A stretch of DNA of 38,035 bases, taken from positions 1 to 38,035 of the forward strand of contig JAZQSD010000076.1 of the NCBI GenBank assembly GCA_045629925.1, read 5' to 3'. Of the stretch, positions 30,285 through 38,035 are shown piece by piece (the first letter of the stretch is position 1; each line of letters starts with the position of its first letter). This stretch comes from Brotonthovivens sp045629925 (GTDB lineage: Bacteria > Bacillota > Clostridia > Lachnospirales > Lachnospiraceae). The notes under the pieces are model-generated. The model saw nothing but the letters and a program-made list of their open reading frames with translations, was not told the origin of the DNA and made no database searches. A program made the translations under genes and the position numbers.

Positions 30285-31424
30285 ATGAATCGAGTGATAT
30301 ATTTGGATCACGCAGCCACTACCAGACCTTTTCCTGGCGTGGTGGAAGCGATGATGCCATATTATGGGAAATATTATGGGAATGCTTCTTCAGGATATGA
30401 ATTGGGAGAAGACAGTAAGATGGCCATTCAGGATGCACGGCGCAAGATTGCTGCAACTTTGCGTGTTCCGGTAGAGACAATTCTTTTTACCTCCGGCGGG
30501 ACGGAGGGGAATAATTGGGTATTAAGGCGAGTGATAGATGGGAAGTCTGCAAAAAAGCCACATATCATAACTACTGTTATTGAACATCCATCCGTCTTAA
30601 ATACATGTCGGGAGATGGAACAGATGGGGGTAGATGTAAGTTACCTGAATGTTGACCGATATGGAATGGTTGATGTTCGGCAACTGGCAGCAGAGATACG
30701 TCCTGATACGGTCTTAATCTCTGTCATGTATGGGAACAATGAGATAGGGACAATCCAGCCCATTCGGGAAATTGGGCGAATCGCAGCTCAGAGAAATATT
30801 TTGTTCCATACAGATGCAGTGCAGGCATATGGCCATCTGCCAATTTATCCGGAGACCCAAAGGCTTGATTTTCTTACAGCCAGCGGGCATAAGTGTAATG
30901 GCCCAAAAGGGATAGGGTTTGTATACATCCGAAATCCTAAAATGATCAAACCAATGCTCACAGGCGGCGGCCAGGAGCAAGGACTCCGTTCAGGAACAGA
31001 AAATGTACCTGGGATTGTTGGGATGGGAGAAGCGGCAAGAATATCCTGTGAAGATCTAGAGAAGAAAATGATGCAGGTAAGAAAAAGACGAGAGTATTTG
31101 ATGCAAAGGATTCGACAAGAACTTCCAGAGACAATTTTTAACGGGCATCCCACATACAGACTACCGGGAAATGTAAGTATCTGTATTCCAGGCATCGATG
31201 GGGCTGCACTGACAGCAATGCTTGATCTGGAGGGAATCTGTGTGTCGTCCGGTTCTGCATGTTCCACAGGAAAGGGAAAAACATCTCATGTACTTTTGGC
31301 TATTGGAAGAGGCGAAAATGAATCCAAAGGAGCAATAAGGATTACAATAGGGGAAGAAAATACAAAAGAAGAGTTAGAATCAGCCGTTCAGGCAATAAAG
31401 AGAGCGGTCACATATCTGCAATAA
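30285..31424 (+). CDS. Cysteine desulfurase (NifS/IscS family)
   Basis: The enzyme takes sulfur from cysteine as a persulfide for iron-sulfur clusters or thiolated tRNA. The 379 residues include YLDHAATT at the start, GGTEGNNW, HTDAVQAYG, the PLP lysine in SGHKCNGPKG (Lys203) and the catalytic cysteine in SSGSACSTGKG (Cys326). The frame opens at 30210, but only the ATG at 30285 has a GAAAGGG ribosome site and the family start. No iscU, thiI, mnmA or nadA is adjacent, so the sulfur acceptor is unknown. Confidence 0.93.
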   Translation: MNRVIYLDHAATTRPFPGVVEAMMPYYGKYYGNASSGYELGEDSKMAIQDARRKIAATLRVPVETILFTSGGTEGNNWVLRRVIDGKSAKKPHIITTVIEHPSVLNTCREMEQMGVDVSYLNVDRYGMVDVRQLAAEIRPDTVLISVMYGNNEIGTIQPIREIGRIAAQRNILFHTDAVQAYGHLPIYPETQRLDFLTASGHKCNGPKGIGFVYIRNPKMIKPMLTGGGQEQGLRSGTENVPGIVGMGEAARISCEDLEKKMMQVRKRREYLMQRIRQELPETIFNGHPTYRLPGNVSICIPGIDGAALTAMLDLEGICVSSGSACSTGKGKTSHVLLAIGRGENESKGAIRITIGEENTKEELESAVQAIKRAVTYLQ

Positions 31425-31450
31425 AAAAGGAGAGATAGCATCTCTCCTTT
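31423..31450 (-). terminator. Terminator of the PHP phosphatase gene
   Basis: AAAGGAGAGA pairs with TCTCTCCTTT around a 5-nt loop. On the minus strand it ends in six T and suits the PHP gene. On the plus strand the T-run is only three, so it is a weaker stop for the cysteine desulfurase. Confidence 0.7.
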
Positions 31451-31452
31451 GA

Positions 31453-32253
31453 TTATAATTTAACGAATTCTGGTTTTCTCTGTTTGAAGATCACGTAGCT
31501 GTCAAATCCGCATTCCTTCAATAAATCCGGAACTTTATGGAAATCATAAGCGATATGTTCCGGCTTGTGACCGTCTGCACCGATGGTGATCAGTTTTCCG
31601 CCAAGCTCATGGTAGCGGCGGATTACAGACTCAGTTGGGTTTGGATGTCCAAGGCCGTATTTAAAACCAGCAGTGTTTACTTCCAAAGCAATCTCTAACT
31701 GTATCAGTCTTTCTAGAATAGCATCTAATATATCTGCATATTTTTCATAGGTATAATAAAGATTTTTATTTGGGCCATACCGGACTGTGTAGTCAATGTG
31801 TCCGTAAGTATCGTAGTTTTTAAAATCAAGATTTAAGTTTTCCATAATGGAATTAAAGTATTCACGGTAAGCTTCTTCCTCTGGGCGGCCTTCGTAAAAA
31901 GCTGGAAAATAAGGGTCTCTGCAATGGACTAAATGAGATGATCCAATGATAAAATCAAAAGGATATGCATCGGTGAGAATCTGCAGACGATCAGCCAAAT
32001 GTGGCTGAATGCCAAGCTCAATGCCAAAGAGCAGAGTGATCTGATCCTTATATTTTTCTTTCAGTTCCATGACTTTTGCCATGTAAGAAGGCACGTCAAG
32101 ATCAAAATCGATTTCTTCCGGATAATCCCAATCCAGATGATCGGTAAAACAGATGCCAGGCAGGCCCAGTCGAATGGCTTCTTCCACCATGGACTCAGGA
32201 GTAGCGGTGCTGTCTCCGGAAAAATGTGTGTGCATGTGCATGTCCCAAATCAT
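31453..32253 (-). CDS. PHP-domain phosphoesterase (histidinol-phosphatase type)
   Basis: This 266-residue trinuclear-metal phosphoesterase carries all PHP motifs: DMHMHTH (His6, His8, His10), FTDHLDW, FGIELG, GSSHLVH, GHIDYTVRYG and GADGHKPEHI. The closest functional match is HisJ/HisK histidinol-phosphatase, which makes histidinol for histidine synthesis. No other his genes are present, so a different phosphomonoester is possible. The gene has its own promoter and terminator, and an AAAGGAG ribosome site. Confidence 0.88.
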   Translation of the reverse strand: MIWDMHMHTHFSGDSTATPESMVEEAIRLGLPGICFTDHLDWDYPEEIDFDLDVPSYMAKVMELKEKYKDQITLLFGIELGIQPHLADRLQILTDAYPFDFIIGSSHLVHCRDPYFPAFYEGRPEEEAYREYFNSIMENLNLDFKNYDTYGHIDYTVRYGPNKNLYYTYEKYADILDAILERLIQLEIALEVNTAGFKYGLGHPNPTESVIRRYHELGGKLITIGADGHKPEHIAYDFHKVPDLLKECGFDSYVIFKQRKPEFVKL

Positions 32254-32290
32254 AGGAAAACTCCTTTAAAAATCATAGTTTTTCCTTATC

Positions 32291-32319
32291 ATGATATAGC
32301 GAAATATATTGTTTGTCAA
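32291..32319 (-). promoter_or_regulatory. Promoter of the PHP phosphatase gene
   Basis: On the minus strand TTGACA (32319-32314), 17 bp and TATCAT (32296-32291) lie about 40-65 bp ahead of the start codon. The -35 box overlaps the first of three TTTGTC repeats. Confidence 0.65.
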
Positions 32320-32357
32320 AAAGAACAAGGATTTGTCAAGAAATTAACATATTTGTC
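32312..32357. repeat. Three TTTGTC motifs at exact 20-bp spacing
   Basis: TTTGTC occurs at 32312, 32332 and 32352, each 20 bp apart, between the divergent PHP and gap promoters. Same-face helical spacing (about two turns) would suit cooperative binding by a repressor or activator. The repeat is seen; the regulatory role is inferred. Confidence 0.45.
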
Positions 32358-32379
32358 TATTTTTTAACACCCGTAGCTA

Positions 32380-32408
32380 TTGAATTTAAAATGCAAATTA
32401 GGTAAAAT
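32380..32408 (+). promoter_or_regulatory. Promoter of gap
   Basis: TTGAAT (32380-32385), 17 bp, TAAAAT (32403-32408). It predicts a leader of about 83 nt. Confidence 0.65.
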
Positions 32409-32497
32409 ATAACAGGTGTGCTCGAGAGAGTTACACGGATAAAAAAGCATTTAATTTTATAATGATAATGAATGAAAAAATCAGGAGGAACTAAAAA

Positions 32498-33505
32498 ATG
32501 GCAGTAAAAGTAGCAATCAACGGTTTTGGCCGTATTGGTCGTTTAGCATTCAGACAGATGTTCGGAGCAGAAGGTTATGAAATCGTAGCAATCAACGATT
32601 TAACAAGCCCAGAAATGTTAGCTCACTTATTAAAATATGACTCTTCTCAGGGAAGATATAACAAAGAAGTAGTAGCTGGTGAAGGTTCTATCACAGTTGA
32701 TGGAAAAGAAATCAAAATCTACGCTGAACCAGATGCAAACAATTGCCCATGGGCAGCAAATGATGTTGACGTTGTATTAGAATGTTCTGGTTTCTATACA
32801 TCTAAAGCAAAAGCACAGGCACACATCAACGCAGGTGCTAAGAAAGTTGTTACCTCTGCTCCAGCAGGAAATGACCTTCCAACAGTTGTATTCAACGTAA
32901 ACCATGAAACATTAACAGCTGAAGATACAATCATTTCTGCAGCTTCTTGTACAACAAACTGCCTTGCACCAATGGCAAAAGCATTAAACGATTTAGCACC
33001 AGTTAAATCCGGTATCATGTGCACAATCCACGCTTACACAGGCGATCAGAACACATTAGATGGTCCACACAGAAAAGGCGATTTAAGAAGAGCACGTGCA
33101 GCAGCTGTTAACATCGTTCCAAACAGCACAGGTGCAGCTAAAGCAATCGGTCTTGTTATCCCAGAATTATCTGGCAAATTAATCGGTGCTGCTCAGCGTA
33201 TCCCAACACCAACAGGTTCTACAACAATCTTAAACGCAGTTGTAGAAGGCGCTGTAACAGTTGACGAAATCAACGCAGCTATGAAAGCAGCAGCTAACGA
33301 ATCTTACGGTTACAACACAGATGAAATCGTTTCTTCTGATATCATCGGTATGACATACGGTTCCTTATTCGATGCAACACAGACAATGGCAGTTGCATTA
33401 GATAATGGCACAACACAGGTTCAGGTTGTATCTTGGTACGACAATGAAAACAGCTACACAAGCCAGATGGTTCGTACAATCAAATACTTTGCTGAATTAG
33501 CATAA
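32498..33505 (+). CDS. gap: Glyceraldehyde-3-phosphate dehydrogenase (NAD type)
   Basis: GAPDH oxidises and phosphorylates glyceraldehyde 3-phosphate to 1,3-bisphosphoglycerate. The 335-residue protein has the N-terminal NAD-binding INGFGRIGRLAFRQ and the active-site SAASCTTNC with catalytic Cys151, followed by the catalytic domain ending SWYDNENSYTSQMVR. Codon use is strongly biased (Leu mostly TTA, Ala mostly GCA/GCT), the mark of very high expression. A CAGGAGG ribosome site and its own promoter precede it. A strong hairpin separates it from pgk. Confidence 0.98.
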   Translation: MAVKVAINGFGRIGRLAFRQMFGAEGYEIVAINDLTSPEMLAHLLKYDSSQGRYNKEVVAGEGSITVDGKEIKIYAEPDANNCPWAANDVDVVLECSGFYTSKAKAQAHINAGAKKVVTSAPAGNDLPTVVFNVNHETLTAEDTIISAASCTTNCLAPMAKALNDLAPVKSGIMCTIHAYTGDQNTLDGPHRKGDLRRARAAAVNIVPNSTGAAKAIGLVIPELSGKLIGAAQRIPTPTGSTTILNAVVEGAVTVDEINAAMKAAANESYGYNTDEIVSSDIIGMTYGSLFDATQTMAVALDNGTTQVQVVSWYDNENSYTSQMVRTIKYFAELA

Positions 33506-33523
33506 TCAAAACGAGTGACAATC

Positions 33524-33553
33524 GGTCCGGTCCATAAGGGCCGGACCATTTTT
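33524..33553 (+). terminator. Terminator/attenuator between gap and pgk
   Basis: GGTCCGGTCC pairs with GGGCCGGACC (10 bp, GC-rich, one wobble) around an ATAA loop, then ATTTTT. Partial read-through into pgk is possible, and no clear promoter for pgk was found after it. Confidence 0.75.
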
Positions 33554-33617
33554 CGTTGCCAAGCCTTTTTAAGAATGGTTTGGGCAGCAGATTCTTTAGA
33601 AAAAAGGAGATAAAACC

Positions 33618-34823
33618 ATGTTAAACAAAGTATCTGTAGATGATATTAATGTAAAAGGCAAAAGAGTCCTTTGCAGATGTGACTTCAACGTGCCATTAAA
33701 AGAAGGCAAGATCACAGACGAAAACCGTCTTGTAGCTGCACTTCCAACAATCAAAAAATTAGTAGAAGACGGCGGAAAAGTAATTCTTTGCTCTCACCTT
33801 GGCAAACCAAAGGGAGAACCAAAACCAGAATTATCTTTAGCACCAGTTGCAGTTCGTCTTTCTGAACTTCTCGGTCAGGAAGTTAAATTCGCTGCTGACG
33901 CAGAAGTAGTTGGACCAAATGCAAAAGCTGCAGTAGAAGCTATGCAGGATGGTGATGTAATTCTTTTAGAAAACACACGTTATCGCGCAGAAGAAACAAA
34001 AAATGGCGAAGCGTTCAGCAAAGAACTTGCTTCTCTTTGCGACCTGTTCGTAAACGATGCGTTCGGTACAGCTCACCGTGCACACTGCTCTAACGTAGGT
34101 GTTTCTGAACTTGTAGAAACAGCAGCAGTTGGTTACCTTATGCAGAAAGAAATCGATTTCTTAGGAAATGCAGTAAACAATCCAGAAAGACCATTTGTTG
34201 CAATCCTTGGCGGCGCAAAAGTAGCTGACAAGTTAAATGTAATCTCCAACCTGTTAGAAAAATGTGACACACTTATCATCGGTGGTGGTATGGCATTCAC
34301 ATTCTTAAAAGCAAATGGTTGTGAAATCGGTAAATCTTTAGTAGATGATACAAAACTGGACTATTGTGTAGAAATGATGAAAAAAGCAGAAGATCTCGGC
34401 AAAAAGATCCTTCTTCCAGTAGATGCTGTATGTGCAGAAGCTTTCCCAAGCCCAATCGATGCAGTTATTGAAACAATCACAGTAGATGCAGATAAGATTC
34501 CTGCAGATGTAATGGGATTAGATATCGGACCAAAATCATGTGAACTTTACGCAGAAGCTGCTAAAACAGCTAAGACAGTTGTTTGGAACGGACCAATGGG
34601 CGTATTCGAAAACCCAGTACTTGCAAAAGGTACAATCGCAGTGGCAGAAGCTCTTGCAGAAACAGATGCAACAACAATCATTGGTGGTGGTGACTCTGCA
34701 GCAGCAGTAAACCAGCTCGGTTTCGGTGATAAGATGACACACATCTCTACAGGTGGTGGTGCATCCTTAGAATTCTTAGAAGGCAAAGACCTTCCAGGTG
34801 TAGTAGCAGCTACTAACAAATAG
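33618..34823 (+). CDS. pgk: Phosphoglycerate kinase
   Basis: Pgk transfers phosphate from 1,3-bisphosphoglycerate to ADP. At 401 residues it is full length, with RVLCRCDFNVPL, CSHLGKPKG, the nucleotide-binding AILGGAKVADKL, WNGPMGVFE and the C-terminal GGGDSAAAVNQLG. The AAAGGAG ribosome site is good and codon use is strongly biased. tpiA begins 10 nt downstream, so the two are co-transcribed. Confidence 0.98.
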   Translation: MLNKVSVDDINVKGKRVLCRCDFNVPLKEGKITDENRLVAALPTIKKLVEDGGKVILCSHLGKPKGEPKPELSLAPVAVRLSELLGQEVKFAADAEVVGPNAKAAVEAMQDGDVILLENTRYRAEETKNGEAFSKELASLCDLFVNDAFGTAHRAHCSNVGVSELVETAAVGYLMQKEIDFLGNAVNNPERPFVAILGGAKVADKLNVISNLLEKCDTLIIGGGMAFTFLKANGCEIGKSLVDDTKLDYCVEMMKKAEDLGKKILLPVDAVCAEAFPSPIDAVIETITVDADKIPADVMGLDIGPKSCELYAEAAKTAKTVVWNGPMGVFENPVLAKGTIAVAEALAETDATTIIGGGDSAAAVNQLGFGDKMTHISTGGGASLEFLEGKDLPGVVAATNK

Positions 34824-34833
34824 GAGAGTAATC

Positions 34834-35586
34834 ATGGCTAGAAGAAAAATTATTGCCGGCAACTGGAAAATGAACAAAACTCCAAGCGAGGCAGTTGCCT
34901 TAGTAAATGAATTAAAACCTTTGGTTGCAAATGATGATGTAGACGTAGTGTTCTGCGTTCCTGCAATTGATATCATCCCTGCTATGCAGGCAGCTGAAGG
35001 CAGCAATATCTGCATTGGTGCAGAAAATATGTACTATGAAGAAAGTGGTGCATATACAGGAGAAATCTCCCCAGCAATGTTAGTAGATGCAGGTGTTAAA
35101 TATGTTGTTCTCGGACACTCTGAGAGAAGAGAATATTTTGCAGAGACAGACGAAACAGTAAATAAGAAAGTGTTAAAAGCTTTTGAACACGGCATTACTC
35201 CAATCGTTTGCTGCGGTGAATCTCTTACACAGAGAGAACAGGGAATCACAATTGACTGGATTCGTCAGCAGATTAAGATCGCGTTCTTAAATGTTACAGC
35301 AGATCAGGCAAAAACAGCAGTCATCGCTTACGAACCAATCTGGGCTATTGGCACTGGCAAAACAGCTACAGCAGATCAGGCACAGGAAGTATGTGGTGCA
35401 ATCCGTGAATGTATTGCAGAAATCTTTGATCAAGAAACAGCTGAAGCAATCCGTATTCAGTACGGCGGATCTGTTAATGCAAAGACAGCTCCAGAATTAT
35501 TTGCAAAACCAGACATCGATGGCGGCCTTGTAGGCGGTGCATCTTTAAAACCAGAGTTTGGTGATATAGTAAACTACAACAAATAA
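34834..35586 (+). CDS. tpiA: Triose-phosphate isomerase
   Basis: It interconverts glyceraldehyde 3-phosphate and dihydroxyacetone phosphate. The 250 residues carry all catalytic motifs: AGNWKMNK (Lys), LGHSERR (His), AYEPIWAIGTG (Glu) and the phosphate-binding YGGSVN and GGLVGGASL. It follows pgk by 10 nt with a TAGGAGAG ribosome site and completes the gap-pgk-tpiA block. A hairpin with a weak T-tract follows. Confidence 0.98.
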   Translation: MARRKIIAGNWKMNKTPSEAVALVNELKPLVANDDVDVVFCVPAIDIIPAMQAAEGSNICIGAENMYYEESGAYTGEISPAMLVDAGVKYVVLGHSERREYFAETDETVNKKVLKAFEHGITPIVCCGESLTQREQGITIDWIRQQIKIAFLNVTADQAKTAVIAYEPIWAIGTGKTATADQAQEVCGAIRECIAEIFDQETAEAIRIQYGGSVNAKTAPELFAKPDIDGGLVGGASLKPEFGDIVNYNK

Positions 35587-35608
35587 GAGCATATCAAATG
35601 TAAAAAGG

Positions 35609-35645
35609 ATGGGGATTTCGGGGCAGATCTGAAATCCCCATTTCT
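35609..35645 (+). terminator. Hairpin after tpiA
   Basis: ATGGGGATTTC pairs with GAAATCCCCAT (11 bp) around an 11-nt loop. Only three T follow, then C, so termination is probably partial. It may protect the pgk-tpiA message. Confidence 0.55.
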
Positions 35646-35678
35646 GAAGAACATCATTTTGTTACAAGAGGAAAAACT

Positions 35679-36923
35679 ATGGTTAGAAACCATTGGAAAA
35701 AACGGATCAGAACAATCGTCCCAGTAATTTCGACAATGGCCATTGTATTTTCAGGTTGCGGCATTCAAAACGGTGCCGAGCAGGAAATGAACGTACCAAC
35801 CAGCAGTGTTCAATCTGAAAGTGCACAGATGGAATCCACAGTGGAGGAGCCAGAGATAAAGGAACCAACTCCAGAAGAATTGGCTGCCCAGAAACGAGCT
35901 GAAATAGAGGCTCGTTTTGACAGTGATGATAAAGTCTTTTGGAAAGAGTGTGCTAGTGAAGACCGCATTGTTATGGATTTTATCGGCGATATTTGCCTTT
36001 CAGAAGGATGGAGCATTGTTGAGTACATGGATAAACAGGAGAATGGGATATATGACTGTTTGTCAGAAGATGTTATGACTGAGTTAAACAGCGCAGATGT
36101 TTTGATGATCAACAATGAATATGCCCTCAGCACAAAAGGGTCCCCGCTAGCAGGAAAAGCCTATGTGTTTCGCGGTAATCCATCCAGAGTGGAGGTTTTA
36201 ACTGCAATGGGCGCAGATATAGCCTCTCTTGCAAATAATCACGCCTATGATTACGGCGCAGAAGCCCTTGTAGAAACCATGGAAGTTCTGGAACAGGCAG
36301 AGATTCCTTATGTTGGGGCGGGCAGAAATATTGATGAAGCCATGGAGCCGGTGTATTTTGTTATGAATGAAAAAGTCATCGGTTTTGTATCTGCAACCCA
36401 GATTGAGCGAGGTACAAAGTATACAAAAGAAGCCACCGAAGATCAGCCTGGTGTGTTGAAAACATTAGATCCTGAAAAGTTTTTGCAGGTTATTGAAGAG
36501 GCAGAACAAAAAAGTGATCATGTCATTGCCTTTGTTCACTGGGGAACAGAAAATACCAATTATTATGAAAGTGATCAAGTAAGCCTTGCAGAACAGTTTG
36601 TAGCGGCGGGGGCAGACGTCATTATTGGCGGACATACCCATTGTCTGCAGGGGATTGATTATATAGGGGATGTTCCGGTGATCTACAGTTTAGGAAATTT
36701 CTGGTTCAATTACAGAACCATTGACACCGGAATTTCACAAGTTATTATTGATAAAGAAGGAAACATAGAGTTTCGTTTTATTCCATGTGTCCAGTCCGAC
36801 TGCGAGACATACGTGGCGGAAGGAGAAAGACGACAGAACATCATTGATTTTATGAACCGGATTTCTTCTGAACGAGCACACATCGATGAAACAGGCCTTG
36901 TACATAGAATAATGGAGGATTAA
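35679..36923 (+). CDS. CapA-family lipoprotein (poly-gamma-glutamate capsule-type phosphoesterase fold)
   Basis: The 414-residue protein has a signal peptide with lipobox FSGC (Cys27), a Glu/Pro/Ser-rich linker (about 30-75), and a CapA/PGA_cap metallophosphatase-like domain with DFIGDICLS, NNEYALS, LANNHAYDYG, FVHWGTEN and GGHTHCLQG. All the metal-binding positions of the family appear present. CapA proteins take part in poly-gamma-glutamate capsule synthesis, but no capB or capC is nearby, and many relatives have no known role. It lies inside the glycolytic run, 2 nt before gpmI, an unusual place. It has an AGAGG ribosome site. Confidence 0.88.
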   Translation: MVRNHWKKRIRTIVPVISTMAIVFSGCGIQNGAEQEMNVPTSSVQSESAQMESTVEEPEIKEPTPEELAAQKRAEIEARFDSDDKVFWKECASEDRIVMDFIGDICLSEGWSIVEYMDKQENGIYDCLSEDVMTELNSADVLMINNEYALSTKGSPLAGKAYVFRGNPSRVEVLTAMGADIASLANNHAYDYGAEALVETMEVLEQAEIPYVGAGRNIDEAMEPVYFVMNEKVIGFVSATQIERGTKYTKEATEDQPGVLKTLDPEKFLQVIEEAEQKSDHVIAFVHWGTENTNYYESDQVSLAEQFVAAGADVIIGGHTHCLQGIDYIGDVPVIYSLGNFWFNYRTIDTGISQVIIDKEGNIEFRFIPCVQSDCETYVAEGERRQNIIDFMNRISSERAHIDETGLVHRIMED

Positions 36924-36925
36924 GA

Positions 36926-38035
36926 ATGAGCAAGAAACCAACCGTATTGATGATCTTAGATGGTTTTGGATTAAATGAAAAAGAGCAGGCAAATGCTGTT
37001 TTTCAGGCAAAAACCCCAAATTTAGATAGTCTGATGGAAGAATATCCATTTGTAAAAGGAAATGCCAGCGGAATGGCTGTTGGACTTCCAGAAGGCCAGA
37101 TGGGCAATTCTGAAGTTGGACACTTAAACATGGGCGCAGGCCGCATTGTCTATCAGGAACTGACACGTATTACAAAAGAAATCCAGGATGGAGATTTTTA
37201 CAAAAACGAAGCACTGCTGAAAGGTATCGCAAATGTAAAAGCAAACAATTCTTCTCTTCATCTGTACGGACTCCTTTCTGATGGCGGTGTACACAGCCAC
37301 AACACACACTTATACGGCCTTTTAGAATTGGCAAAAAGAGAAGGTGTTGAAAAAGTATATGTACACTGCTTCATGGATGGACGTGATACAGCGCCTACAT
37401 CAGGAAAAGGATTTATTGAAGAATTACAGCAGAAGATGGATGAGATTGGAGTGGGCAAGATCGCATCTGTAATCGGCCGTTACTATGTAATGGATCGAGA
37501 CAACCGCTGGGAACGTGTGTATGAAGCATACAAAACATTGACAGGAACAGGGGAAGTATTTGCTGAAAATGCAGTAGATGCTATCCAGGCTTCTTACGAT
37601 GCAGGTGTTACAGATGAATTCGTAGTTCCAGTAGCAATCACAGAAGAGGGCAAACAGATTGCAGCTGTAGAAGATAAAGACACAATCATTTTCTACAACT
37701 TCCGTCCAGACAGAGCCCGTGAAATTTCAAGAGCATTCTGTACAGATGAGTTTGATGGATTTGACAGAGGTTCAAGAAAAGATGTTACATATATCTGCTT
37801 CACAGAATATGATGTAACGATTCCAAATAAAGAAATTGCTTTCCACAAACAGGAACTTTCCAACACATTTGGTCAGTATCTGGCAGCAAACGGCAAAACA
37901 CAAGCAAGAATCGCTGAGACAGAAAAATACGCGCACGTAACATTCTTCTTTAACGGTGGTGTGGAAGAACCTAATGCCGGTGAAGAAAGAATCCTTGTAA
38001 ATTCTCCAAAGGTTGCAACATATGACCTGAAACCA
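36926..38035 (+). CDS. gpmI: 2,3-bisphosphoglycerate-independent phosphoglycerate mutase (partial)
   Basis: iPGM interconverts 3- and 2-phosphoglycerate with two manganese ions. The first 370 residues of an expected 510 or so are present; the frame is open at the window end. Motifs include VLMILDGFG (metal-binding Asp12), the phosphorylated serine in GQMGNSEVGH (Ser62), LLSDGGVHSH, FMDGRDT and NFRPDRARE. The ATG is 2 nt after the CapA-like stop, and its GGAGG ribosome site lies within the end of that gene, so translation is probably coupled to it. Confidence 0.97.
   Translation, partial: MSKKPTVLMILDGFGLNEKEQANAVFQAKTPNLDSLMEEYPFVKGNASGMAVGLPEGQMGNSEVGHLNMGAGRIVYQELTRITKEIQDGDFYKNEALLKGIANVKANNSSLHLYGLLSDGGVHSHNTHLYGLLELAKREGVEKVYVHCFMDGRDTAPTSGKGFIEELQQKMDEIGVGKIASVIGRYYVMDRDNRWERVYEAYKTLTGTGEVFAENAVDAIQASYDAGVTDEFVVPVAITEEGKQIAAVEDKDTIIFYNFRPDRAREISRAFCTDEFDGFDRGSRKDVTYICFTEYDVTIPNKEIAFHKQELSNTFGQYLAANGKTQARIAETEKYAHVTFFFNGGVEEPNAGEERILVNSPKVATYDLKP

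Noticed and set aside
1..38035. CRISPR arrays, tRNA or rRNA genes, insertion sequences, prophage or toxin-antitoxin loci
   Set aside because: I saw no regularly spaced repeats, no cloverleaf or rRNA sequence, no transposase or phage motifs. Coding density and composition are even throughout.

Overview
The window is a gene-dense stretch of chromosome from a low-to-mid GC Clostridia, most likely a Lachnospiraceae gut anaerobe. This is inferred from the priA-def-fmt-rsmB-rlmN-phosphatase-prkC-rsgA-rpe-thiN gene order, the presence of YlmC/YmxH, YqeG and SpoVB-like proteins, the Na+-pump decarboxylase genes, and the gap-pgk-tpiA-gpmI glycolytic run. No database search was possible, so the genus is not claimed. 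I found no rRNA, tRNA, CRISPR array, insertion sequence or prophage. No stretch longer than about 250 bases lacks a gene.

Region 1 (1-11980, plus strand) is a long housekeeping operon behind a perfect-consensus sigma-A promoter (TTGACA, 17 bp, TATAAT at 18-46). It holds replication restart (priA), N-terminal formyl-Met processing (def, fmt), a membrane zinc peptidase, two rRNA methyltransferases (rsmB, rlmN), a PP2C phosphatase and PASTA kinase pair, the ribosome-assembly GTPase rsgA, rpe and thiamine pyrophosphokinase. Many genes overlap or are separated by only a few bases.

Region 2 (12026-16850, plus) is a five-gene biotin-dependent decarboxylase or transcarboxylase cluster: a divergent 12S/MmdA-like carboxyltransferase, an OadG-like anchor, a free biotin carrier, the OadB sodium pump and a 5S/OadA-like carboxyltransferase without its own biotin domain. 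It ends at a strong terminator (16854-16899).

Region 3 (17049-19494, plus) holds ychF, a YlmC/YmxH protein, nrdR and a YqeG HAD phosphatase, closed by a terminator. Next comes a stand-alone regulator with a BTAD region and what looks like a degenerate GGDEF fold, followed by an unrecognised small protein, ending at a bidirectional terminator (21357-21397).

Region 4 (21396-26319, minus) is the most unusual part. It is a seven-gene unit reading transglutaminase-like lipoprotein, PilC/GspF platform protein, four small single-anchor proteins of pseudopilin size, and a PilT-type ATPase. No PilB/GspE extension ATPase, prepilin peptidase or canonical major pilin is encoded here. This is the best candidate for a poorly described apparatus.

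Region 5 (26492-32253) is a set of mostly single-gene units with their own promoters or terminators: rpiB, efp, a MalY/PatB-type aminotransferase, a SpoVB-like flippase (minus), a cysteine desulfurase (plus) and a PHP-family phosphatase (minus).

Region 6 (32498-38035, plus) is lower glycolysis: gap, pgk, tpiA, then a CapA-like lipoprotein and gpmI, which is cut by the window end. Three TTTGTC motifs exactly 20 bp apart lie between the divergent PHP and gap promoters.
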